The notes beneath the pieces are model-generated. The model did not search any database, was not told where the DNA came from, and saw nothing but the letters and a program-made list of their open reading frames with translations. Source: Tetmemena sp. SeJ-2015 (lineage: Eukaryota; Ciliophora; Spirotrichea; Sporadotrichida; Oxytrichidae). From it: a DNA stretch of 64,000 bases. The translations under genes were made by a program, and so were the position numbers. The stretch spans positions 62,001 through 126,000 of the forward strand of contig JAJKFJ010021871.1 in NCBI GenBank assembly GCA_027382625.1, in the 5' to 3' direction. This document shows positions 1 to 10,300 of this stretch, one piece after another (positions within the stretch are counted from its first letter, which is position 1; each line of letters begins with the position of its first letter).

Positions 1-2
1 TT

Positions 3-684
3 CCCTATGCTGCACTCAACTATCTTTGTGCCGAAGTAAACTATGGAGGTAGAGTCACTGACGATAAGGATATTAGACTCATCAAAGCCCTACTCAAGAG
101 ATACTTCTGTGCTGAGATCATGAATGACAACTACAGACTCTCAAAGCTCGAGCACTACTACGCTCCTCATGAAAGCTCTCTTGCAGATGTTAAGAGCTAC
201 ATCAACTTACTCCCTCTTAATTCAAACGAGTAAGAGTTTATTGACTTAGAAAGTGAGTATGCTTAATTTTAATACTCTTGAAGATGATCCTGAAGTATTT
301 GGACTGCATCCAAATGCCAACATCACCTTCGAACAGAAGTTGGTAAGAGAGTTCATGGAGACAATTCTCATAATCTAACCTAGAATTTCCGGAGGTAAAG
401 CAGTTAAATCCTCAGAAGAAATAGCCCAAGATATGGCTAGAGATATTGTGCATAGACTTCCTAAAAGACTAGACAAGAAGAAAGCTCATCCTATGACATT
501 TGCGACTACCGATGCAGGTTAAATGCTCTCTCTTGGAGTTTTCGTTGGTCAAGAGATTGACAGATTTAACAAACTACTTTCAGTCATGAGGAACACCCTA
601 ATCAATTTAGACAAAGCCATCGAGGGTATTAAGAGTTTTAAATTTCCATAATTTAATTTAATTTTAGTAGCTTTAGTTAGTTGA
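3..684 (+). CDS. Dynein heavy chain, C-terminal fragment (5' end outside window, 3' end lost)
   Basis: This is part of the C-terminal region of a dynein heavy chain, the microtubule motor of cilia or cytoplasm. The segment carries the family landmarks [11 protein letters not shown], then [11 protein letters not shown], then PRISGGK and a helical stretch ending [24 protein letters not shown] 31-nt GT-AG intron (253-283) joins LE to NDPEVF in frame; TAA/TAG are read as Gln. After about 628 the dynein similarity stops abruptly and the frame runs into a TGA at 682. Known dynein heavy chains continue for well over 100 residues beyond this point, and I find that tail nowhere in the window. The gene is therefore truncated here or, more likely in a germline genome, continues in a coding segment placed elsewhere. 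Confidence 0.88.
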
Positions 685-788
685 TTTTGTAGTTCTATGA
701 AATTCAATTTAACTCTAAGCTTAGAATAATTAAGATTTTCTTTATATAGAGTGGAATAATTGAAGCACATTTAATATTCTTTGCTGGT

Positions 789-3439
789 TCAACTTTCATC
801 AAGTTGCATTGACATAATTTGTCTCTCGACGAGGCCCTTGTAAACACCTCCTTACTTTAGAAGCATGTCGTGACTTCCTCTTTCTACGACTTCTCCCTTT
901 CTGATGACTATGATCTCATCAGCATCTCTAATTGTGCTCAGTCTATGTGCTATCACGATTATAGTCTGTTCTCCGCTCTTAATTAGCTCATCTAAAGCCT
1001 TTTAAACTTGATGCTCACTTTCAGAATCGAGTGCTACAAAAAAAAGTTAAATTTAAGATGAACTTACCACTCGTGGCCTCATCTAAAAGTAGAATCTTGG
1101 GCTTTCTGATAAGAGCTCTAGCTATGGCAATTCTCTATTTCTGTCCTCCAGATAGTTTTATACCTCTCTCTCCTACAATTGTGTCATAGCCTTCTGGGAA
1201 GAGGTCTCTGTCGTGAATGAAATCGTAAGCATTGGCCTGTCTGCAAGCGTGGTCCAAGTCTTCTACCCTTACCATTTCTGGGGGCAGTCCATATCCAATA
1301 TTCTCCTTTATAGATCCAGAGAAGAGCACTGGCTCTTGCGAAACGATGGCAACTTGTTAATGGTACCACTTAGGGTCAAGAGTCTTTACATCGTGACCAT
1401 CGAATTCAACTCTACCTTCATTAGGATCGTAGAATCTTTCAATCATTTGAATGATGCTTGATTTTCCGCAGCCACTTGGACCTACCAAGGCTATGACTTT
1501 GTTTTTTTGAATATCTATTGTGACTCCTTTAAGAACTTGAACGTCCTTCTTTGTGGGGTAGTTAAACTTTATATCTTTGAGTGAGATTTCTCCTTTAATT
1601 TCACCCTTTATTTTCTCTCCTCCGACAGTATTTATCTTTGGTTAGTAATCTAAAAGCTCGACAATTTTATGAGCAGCTCCCACAATCTAAATAGTCAAAT
1701 ATATTAACATCTATAAGTACTTACACTCATCACAGAGCCCAACACCGAGGCAAGGATCAGTATGCATATAAATATATTTCATCAGTTAAATTATTAATTA
1801 ATCATGAAATTAAGAAGGATTTGCATCATGTAAAAGAGGAAAGCAGTGATTTCTCCTATTGAAATATCCCCTTCTTTGTGAAGGAATGCTCCAAAGCCCA
1901 AAATCACAGTCATGGAACCATAGACGAAGAAATTTGCCACGAAGTTGAAGAGTCCGTACCAAAAGGCCTTACGGTAGCCGAGTTTGTAAACTTTATCATT
2001 TCCATCCATGTATCTCTCACATTCCTCCTTCTCAGTTGCAAAAGCTATAATAAAGGGATGGGTGAGTATCTAATTAATAGTTGAACTTTGGTTAATCTGA
2101 TTAAAAGTAAGAACCTCTAATAATTTAATTGAGTGATTGATTGATTAATCTAAAAACACGTTGTGGTCATTTTGACCAAATCGATCTAATAATAGCCGAC
2201 TAGCCACGTAATTAAATTTCCAGTACATTCTTTCGAAAAGATAATATTCTTGTGATTAAGCAAGATTGATCTCCAAAAATAGTTGTCGAGGAGATTCTAA
2301 TGAATAAGCCTTACTTACCTTTTACAGTTCTGATATTTGAGAAACACTCCTCTGCAAGAGTGGAGATGTAAGCTTTGCTATCCTGAATGTCTTTTTGCAC
2401 AGTTTTAAAGAAATTATAAGAGTATTGAAAGATTAAAGTTTTCATGAATTTTCCGTAAATGAGAGAGAACAAAATGACTGGGATGATAGAGCCGATCATC
2501 GCGAGGGTTAGTTTCCAAGATATGATGAACAGGAAAATGAAGGATATCAAAATGAAAATTATGGACCGAAGAAACATAGATACGTTAGTCGATAAACCCT
2601 CTTGAATTACCGCAGTGTCAGATCCAATTCTGCTCACTAAAGGTGATTTAGTTAAAAATGCTCAAGTTGAGAATTTCTCTTCGCTAAGAGGATTTCTCAA
2701 AAAAGAAAAGGAAGAGAGAGTGAGTTAAGAGCACTTACATAAGTCTCCAGTCTTTCTACTGTCAAAAAATTCCACATCCTTGTTTAGTAAGCCTTAGTAC
2801 AAGTCTTAGCGCAAGTTTAAGGCAATACGCTCGCTAATCACGTTATAGTACATTCATAAATTCAAATAATTATAATTATTCCTCTGTAGTGAGTGGCAAT
2901 TGAAGAGACCTATTTGATTTAAGATGTCATAATCAGCTTACAGCTATAATTCCAAGGAGTTGCCAGCAGAGTGAGGCTATTGTGTCGTACTTATTCTCTT
3001 GCATATCATCAACAAACCATCCAATATAGAAAATATTACTCGTAATAATTAGAACTAGGCTATATCAAATTATAGATTGGAACACAAATTGCCCTGCGTT
3101 GCCTACTATGAGAGCAATTGTTGACCATATGAACAGACCGAGCTCTTGCCTCATATATTTCATCAGTCTCTTTGTGGGATTGACAGTTGCTTTTTTCTGT
3201 TCTTCAGGCTTATAAAAACCAACAAATTATTTCAAATATATTCCCGGCTTCTTTGGAGAGTTCTGGCTTAATCCAGCTTTCTCAGAAGTTTGGTTGAGCT
3301 TATTTTCCTCATCTTAAAAGTTTCCATCCCTTGTTCTATTGGCAGGAATTTCCTTTTAGGTCAAGGAGTTTGATTTTTCGCTAAAGAAAGAGTTTGAGAG
3401 TGTTTAAACCTTTGAGGATTTGCTAAACTTTAATCCCAT
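789..3439 (-). CDS. ABC half-transporter, ABCB/TAP type (copy 1)
   Basis: Predicted membrane exporter with one transmembrane domain followed by one ATPase domain. Visible ATPase motifs: Walker [10 protein letters not shown], signature LSGGQKQR, Walker [13 protein letters not shown] and H-loop VIAHRLS. The membrane domain contains [23 protein letters not shown] and [13 protein letters not shown], all typical of ABCB/TAP relatives. Start chosen at 3439 ([10 protein letters not shown]), the first ATG in frame with the domain; stop TGA at 789-791. GT-AG introns include 1034-1067, 1687-1724, about 2641-2738 and a longer one at about 2049-2322. Three short IES-like inserts (1760-1804, 2856-2881, 3026-3070) must be removed to keep the frame. 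A paralogue lies at 11.9-14.6 kb in the same orientation. Substrate unknown. Confidence 0.88.
1760..1804 (-). other. IES in ABC copy 1, pointer TGAT
   Basis: A 45-nt AT-rich insert with in-frame TGA codons lies between ATCA at 1756-1759 and ATCA at 1801-1804 (TGAT in gene direction). It has no GT donor. Removing it with one repeat copy gives [13 protein letters not shown], the expected end of the ABC membrane domain. Confidence 0.75.
2856..2881 (-). other. IES in ABC copy 1, pointer GAAT
   Basis: A 26-nt insert sits between ATTC at 2852-2855 and ATTC at 2878-2881 (GAAT in gene direction). Removal joins THYRG to [13 protein letters not shown] in frame; unremoved, the frame meets TGA. Confidence 0.75.
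3026..3070 (-). other. IES in ABC copy 1, pointer ATT
   Basis: A 45-nt insert lies between AAT at 3023-3025 and AAT at 3068-3070 (ATT in gene direction). Removal joins GQFVFQSI to IGWFVDDM in frame and eliminates a TGA. Confidence 0.7.
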
Positions 3440-4359
3440 CTGAATAAAAGAAGGACTTTGAGAAATTTAATAAATTGATTATACTCTTGGTTAACTTTGA
3501 TCGCTTTTAAATTATTCGATTTAAAACTAAGACAATCGATTAGGGATATAACGTGTCCTCCTACTACCAGACAGAATTTGTACTTACTTGTCAGAGGCTG
3601 ACTTCTCAAAAATAGGTTTTTTGGATAATTCATCTTACAATAATAAAATTTAATCAAGTAGATTGCGATTCTCTAAGTCATGATCCTACACTTTGTTCTG
3701 ATAGAAAAGATTTCTATAGTGAATTAAATATTCCGCCGAAATAGGATGAGTGAAGTGGTGTTTACTATGGATTTATTTCGCCAGTTTAATGTGGTGTGAA
3801 CTGGGAATTAGGAAACACATTCGATTGCATGGTTTCAAGATTTACTGATCTGTTCACATTTTAATTTTTAAAAATAGAGCAACATTAAAGTCAGGGTTGT
3901 AGACATTCTAATTCCATTCATAAAACAAAAGACATATTGCTGCTAATTCGATAAAAGTTTCTCATTGAGGTTGTTATCCATTTACGCCCCTTTACTCTGA
4001 AATTTGAATTTAAAAGAAATCTGGGAGCTTTACAGTTTAAGGATTGTTGTTAGGAAAATTGCTATTTGGTTAATCTGGCGCAAAAGCTTAACTCATCTTA
4101 AAAGTGTTTAGTCAATTAATTATTTGATTGTTTTACATCCATCTCCGAAATATTAACTCTTATCAGTCTATTTTTAATATGCTAATGATGATGATGCAAT
4201 CGTATTAGAATAAGGAGTGATGATATATTGGACTGGGGTAAAATTAAGTTAGCTTTGTTGAAATACTCAGAGATTTGAATTGAAAATTTAAATCTTAAGA
4301 TATAAAGCGTATTGAAAATAACCAAAATGGTATCATAAATCTATAAATTTAACGTCACA
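3440..4359. other. Spacer between divergent ABC copy 1 and GWT1
   Basis: About 920 nt of AT-rich sequence between two divergent genes. Only short frames without recognisable domains are seen. It presumably holds both promoters; no specific motif could be supported. Confidence 0.5.
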
Positions 4360-7300
4360 ATGTAGTCAGAAGAGGATTCCTTCCGCCTGGTGTATCAGCA
4401 AAATGCAGATAAACTTGCAGGACTGAGTCTCTATAATGAGACTCACTACAACTTATATAAAATGCTCAAAGAGGACTATGTCAGTGGATATAGTGGGGGT
4501 TAGAAATTTGAAGTCTATATTATATGCGCATTTTTAATAATTTACAAAGGAATCAATAGTTTTGATTATTTTTGCCTGTAAGTCTTAAATCTAATTCCAT
4601 TGGTTTTCTGATCCCTTCTCCTATTATTTTTAACTTATTGATTTAGCTATCCTATCTTTTCCATTAAGTGCTGATAACTTTCTTGCGGCACCGATCACCA
4701 GTGTTTAATAAGATCAGGCAAAATGCGAAGAAATCAATGGGTTTGATATTGGCTAACTTGACAGTAGACTATACAGTATTGATCCTACCTTTGATACTCT
4801 GCAACGCCATACCAGATTACAATATCTATCTTTATGCTGGGATACTAACTTTTGTAGGACTCCTAATAGCAGTTTCAGAAATTCAAGCCCGAAGCAACGC
4901 TAAATATGCATACAGAAGGCTTGCTGTCAATATATTCAAAGAGGCAAACCCAAGAGGAGATTTTTTAAGGAGTTAATATTTTTAAGCTTTCACCATATTT
5001 GAAAATCGAACACTAATTAGCTTACTAAAAAAGAATGATGATGACAACTCCAAAGATAAAACTTCTGCGTTGAAGAAGGGTCCTAAATTTATATTTTAGG
5101 GTAATAAGGATTCTGCCATTTAGATGAGTGAAGAAACTAAAAAGCTGACAACATACGGTGAGAAGATTATCTATGTTTAGTTCCTTTCCACCTACAGAAG
5201 CTTGATTATCATCTCTACTGCAATTAGCATAATGCAAATTGATTTCCCTCAGATCTATCCCAGAAGATTTGCAAAAACGGAGGAGTATGGAATTTCATTG
5301 GTAACATATTTATATCTACTAATATTGCTAGATGGACGTTGGAGTAGGAGCAGTTATGTTTGCCACAGGCCTCACAGCAAGAAAAGTTAGAGAAAGCATT
5401 GGACTGGCTAAAACGAATATCGTTACTGACATATTTCTGACAATTAAGTCGAATATAGTGGTTCTAATCGCTGGCTCTATTAGATTTGTTATGCTAAAAG
5501 ATATCAATTACCACGTAGTTTTACTTTAGCTTAACATTATTTAGGAGCACATTACTGAATGGGGGATCCACTGGAATTTCTTTGCTACTATCTCCGTCGT
5601 GAACATCGTACTTATTTTCATCAGAGATATCAAGCACTCAAATTATTGCAATCTTGATGTAAATATGAATGCTACTTATGAAACTCTCTCCTAATTTCTT
5701 TAGTGTTAATGACCTTCTACGAGTTTTGTCTTGCCACTCTTGGCTTGAGGGAGTATATCTTCCATGGTCCACGTGTAGATATGATTTCAGCCAACAGAGA
5801 GGGAATATTCAGCACATTTGGCTACCTCTCTCTATCTTTATTAGGGATGACATTTGGAAGACTCATTTTCACCTCCCTCAACATCCAAAACGAGGCTAAT
5901 AGTTCATTTATATAATTATTGAGGTGATTGATATAATGAAATCAAGATGGTGGACTTACCTATTTCTGATCGGTTCGAGGTCCTCAAAATCGTGAGTGTG
6001 GTAAAAGGTCTAGTAGTAGTAGTAGTAGTAGTAGTAATCATTTGCCACACTCACGATTTTGGGACCTTTTCTATTAATTAATAACGTGATCTGATTGGCT
6101 GAAGGCTTACTATTATTAATTAATTTAATCGCAGCCACTATGGCCTCGGTTATATCCAAGCACTCCCATCCCCCGGACCAGAGGCTCATCCAAGAGTAAG
6201 GTCTTCCTCAGCTTGACTATCCGAGCTGTCACTCGAAGGGTTGCCTCAGCCCATGCTCATGCGTTATTCCATCCTACAATGAGCAAGTAATGGAGTTAGG
6301 CTTACCTCATTAGGGACAAGATATGTCCAGCGGAAGGGTCAAAGCCAGCAAGCCTCCAGGATACAGACGATTCGCAGACCTTCCCACACGCGAGGGCTCA
6401 GAGGATTCATATTCACTGTTCTGCAGCCAGACTCAATCCACATCCTTGGCAGCGTAAACTATTGAGGCATGCCCGTAGCTCACCTTATCACAATTAACCG
6501 CTCAGCCATACTCTTCCAGGCTCCTCCTAGATGGCGACTTGCACTATCAGCGCTATCTACAGTACCCGGGCCCCTCCTACGGCCTCCTCTCTAAACTTGG
6601 CCAGGTCCCTGATCTCGTGGAGATCCTAAAAGCTCATCAAGTGAGTGATCTCTCACCTAGGGACCTCGAGAGGGACCTCATCGAACTCTCGGATAAGATA
6701 GACGGTCTCATCGGCAAGCAGGTTGCAACGGTCGAGGCATTGATATCATCGTCAGTAAGGTCGCATGCACAGCTATCGCCTCGCAATCTCCTCCTTCCCC
6801 ACCTCTGCTATGGTGAGATTGAGCATTAAGTACGGCGCCCTCAATTGGCTCACCTCGTTCAAAGGTGCTGCACTGCTCTCTGCCACATTGGGCCAGGCCT
6901 CCATAGACGCATGGCCGAGCTCAATCAAGTCAGAAGGAGCCTCCTCCACCTCAAGACAAACCATGGCTCGCTGCTGCAAAGACTGAAGTCAAGGGACGCT
7001 CAAGAGTAGAGGAAGCTCAAGCCATACACCTACTCTAAGCGGTCTCTTATGATGGTGGCAGCTGGCTAGTCGTTCATAGCAGTCGACAGCTAAAGTGAAA
7101 GTGCCGCGGAGGTCAAGAGAAGGGCGAGAGAGATGGAGGTGTCAAACATCGTTCATTAGAAAGTAATCGATGGCGTGAAGGAGTACCAGGAGTATGTCCA
7201 CTCCATTGTTGAGCATCTGACTGTCCAGCCGTGCTTAGATGGCCGTAATGCCAAGATTCTTGCCTATGCTCTGCTTGACGCTAATGAGAGCTTCAAGTCT

Positions 7301-10300
7301 GTCAAGTCATCGGTCAAGAGAAGCTTGGCAGAGCTCAAGGATGCTCTTAATGTAGAAGAAGCGAAACGTGTGCAGCTCCTTCTCAAGTCTATCGCGGCCA
7401 AGTAAAATGCCATACTTCGACTTCGCCGAAGTCAGTTCTGCTAGTCCATGCTCATCCATTATGCCAGAGGCTTCGAGCCCCGACGCTACGTATTCAATCT
7501 TGGCCAAGTTCTAGGCGGGGTCGACCTGGCCAGCATACCCTCCAGGAATCGTCTGTTCAAGATTTGGCTGAAGGAGGGGGTGGTGATTCAAAGTGACCAG
7601 GTGAAGGCGGAGAAGCAAGCCCTTTACGAATGCATTAATCTTTCCCATCGAGTTGTGGAGACTTTCAACGATTTCACTCACCTAATCTGGGTGGCGAGCC
7701 AGAGAGCGTCCTATTAAGTGGATCGCTAGAAGGCTCTCATGCACGTTATTGACAACCTCGTAAGCGAGCTGGAGTTAACGGCTTCGGTGTATAAGAACAA
7801 TAAGTTCATCTATCACTTTGTGAATGGAAGGAGAAGGAGAATAAAGAACCCTCATTTCGAGATTAATAAACCCATTCGCATCCCTGATAAGGTATCGCAG
7901 AGGCTCTGCGTCATTCGGAACTCCATGGGATAGATAGATTTCGTCACTCGGAGTACTAAGATAGTCAGCTGTACCTTGGAGCAGAGCATCCACCACATCT
8001 GGAGCGACTTGGTCCACAAGAAGATCAGGGCGAGGGATGAAATGGCCATGAATAGCAGGCTAGCCAAGATCAGATGGCTGCGCTGCGATGAGGATCTAAG
8101 CACTATGTGTACAGTGGTCTACGTTGGGAATGAGGCAAGGCTCTTGAGAGGCTTAGATATTGGTAGTTGAATATTCAAACCTAGCTGAAGGCCTACTTAA
8201 GACCTCGACTGCGCATGAGGTTAGATTATAATCATTCCATCCTCATTGAGAACATGTTCACAGACCCACTTCAGCAAATAGAAATCGAGCAGCTGGTGCT
8301 CAACATGACGACCACTAGGAGCTGGCTCAAGCCAACCGACAAGGCAGAGCTGATAGGTGTCTTCTCCACCTATATAAGCAGAGGAGAGTATCAGCTGGAC
8401 CCGAACCTCAAGCTAAGCTTGCCCTTGCTCAGGGCCAAGCTTCAGGGTGACTACTTGGCCTCGATGCAGTACAGCATGGAGTCGCTGTATTTGCGAGACA
8501 TCGTTGGGGCATTGGTGGACCATCCATGCAACTCTAATGGACAGCCAGAAGGAGGGAAGCAGTCAGCCGCGGGCAAGCAGCCTCAGTCAGCGGCAAAGAG
8601 TGACCCGTTGGCATAGCAACTCCTGGATGGCCAGATGCAAAATTAAGACGTAGGAGCAATGGATCGAGAAGGCCTTCGTAAGATCGTGATCGCCTTGGAG
8701 GGAAAGTGATAAGAGCGAGGAAGTGCAGGGTAAAGAGGAGAGCATCAACCACCCCCTTCTCATGAACAAGGCAGGCCATCTGCAGGCATTCTAGAAGGGG
8801 ACCCTCGAGAAGTTTTGTAAAGATAGTTTGAGACAAACAAAGGCTTGCAGAAAAACCCTTTCTCGTGGTTTTGGGGGCTAAATTTTAAAGGGAAACATTT
8901 ACATTGCGCAGCGCTATCGCCCGGCTCATGATTCAGGGGACGCGCGCTAATGTGCACCTCGCGGCAAATTATCCTGTTCTGGAAGGAGAGGGAAGAAGAA
9001 GTGCTTAGGCAGATAGTGGACAAGTAGTTCCACATCGAACTGAAGGAGGAGGGTGCGGCAATCTTGGGGGGAGTACCTTTTATTTTTGATTCACAAACCT
9101 GGGGCCGGGTGGAGGGGAAAGGGTTTAAGGTGAGGGAAAGGGGCCCGCTCAGAATTGAGAACCCAAAAATTAAGAAGAGGGAAAGCAAGTAGGAATGCAA
9201 GGGGGTTTAAAATGGGCTACAACGAGTACAGATGAACATTATAAATTTTAAATTTCCTTTTTTATATTAATTATCCTTTTTAAACTTTTTAACCCTATTT
9301 TTACTTATCGCGTCAAGCAAGTATTATTATAATTAGTAGTAGTATAAGTTGATATGGATACCTCGAGCAACGCTACCTCTATGGAATAAGTGAGCTCCTT
9401 CATCAAGAGCAAATAGGAGCTCCATGAGGCCACGCTAAGGAACGGATACTTCTTACCTAAGCTCAAGAGCAAGGATTAAAGAAAGTACCCTTTCTGAGTT
9501 ATTGGAGGGAGGGTTGGTGGCAAATAGAGAGATTAGGCTCCCGCCTTGCCCCGGGCCCCCCCACTGGGTTCTTTTTCCAAGCTTAAAGGGGGTTCAGGGG
9601 GGAAAGGGAGCCCCGGTTTGGGTAAATGCACATGCCTGATAGAGGTGGTCTTGGGTATGCTTCTACTTCAAGCCTGCCGGGGAAATCTTCAAGAAAGGGG
9701 GACGAACCTCCAAACAAGGCTTCAATTTGGGGGAAAGGGGAAAATGTGGGTTTTAAATGGAGCTTCCTTGAAGGGCTGCCAATCTCCAAGCTAAAGGAGA
9801 AGTCGCAGCGGCTCTCCTTCCTCAACTCAAGCAAGCAGTCATTGAAGCTCCTCCGCCTCCAGGACCAGAGGGCGAAGCTTGATCAGCGATTGGAGAAGGA
9901 GAAGAGGCTGATGGAGGAGCGAAGGTAGGGCAAGCAGCAGCGGCCAGCTGGCAAGCACTTCTCAGGTGTGGTGTTCGGCCAGACTGAGGTCAACGTGCGT
10001 ATGAGCGAGAGCAGCAAGTCCCCCCGCAAGAAGTGACTCAGGCGAGGTGGCCGCGGAGGCAGTGAATGAGTGACTTGAGGTGTGAGTTAGCCAGTTATTT
10101 TATCTTATCGTTATCTTAGTCTGCTATTAGCTGCCTCAGTTCATGGGTGAGGTCTTCTTGATCCTTGCTGAGGCTGGTCCCACGGTGAACTACACGGCGG
10201 CGCCACTCATGCTTCATTACTGCCCAGAGGCGCTCGATGGGGTTGAGGGCACAGCTGAATGGAGGTAAGAAGTACAAGGTCCGCCCGTCGCTGAAGAGGT

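Noticed and set aside
5965..5985. tRNA-like GGTTCGA sequence
   Set aside because: No matching acceptor, D or anticodon arms; it is the outer flank of the hairpin.
8163..8184. 22-nt GT-AG mini-intron to explain the ORF1 frame change
   Set aside because: Removal leads into the wrong frame, not the one that continues at 8215; a one-base indel fits better.
8760..9200. 146-codon minus-strand ORF in the transposon
   Set aside because: Lies over the degraded 3' part of ORF1 and over homopolymer-rich patches; composition is not coding-like.
9546..9834. Overlapping ORFs on both strands in the G-rich patch
   Set aside because: Arise from low-complexity G/C runs; no domain and no continuity with ORF2.
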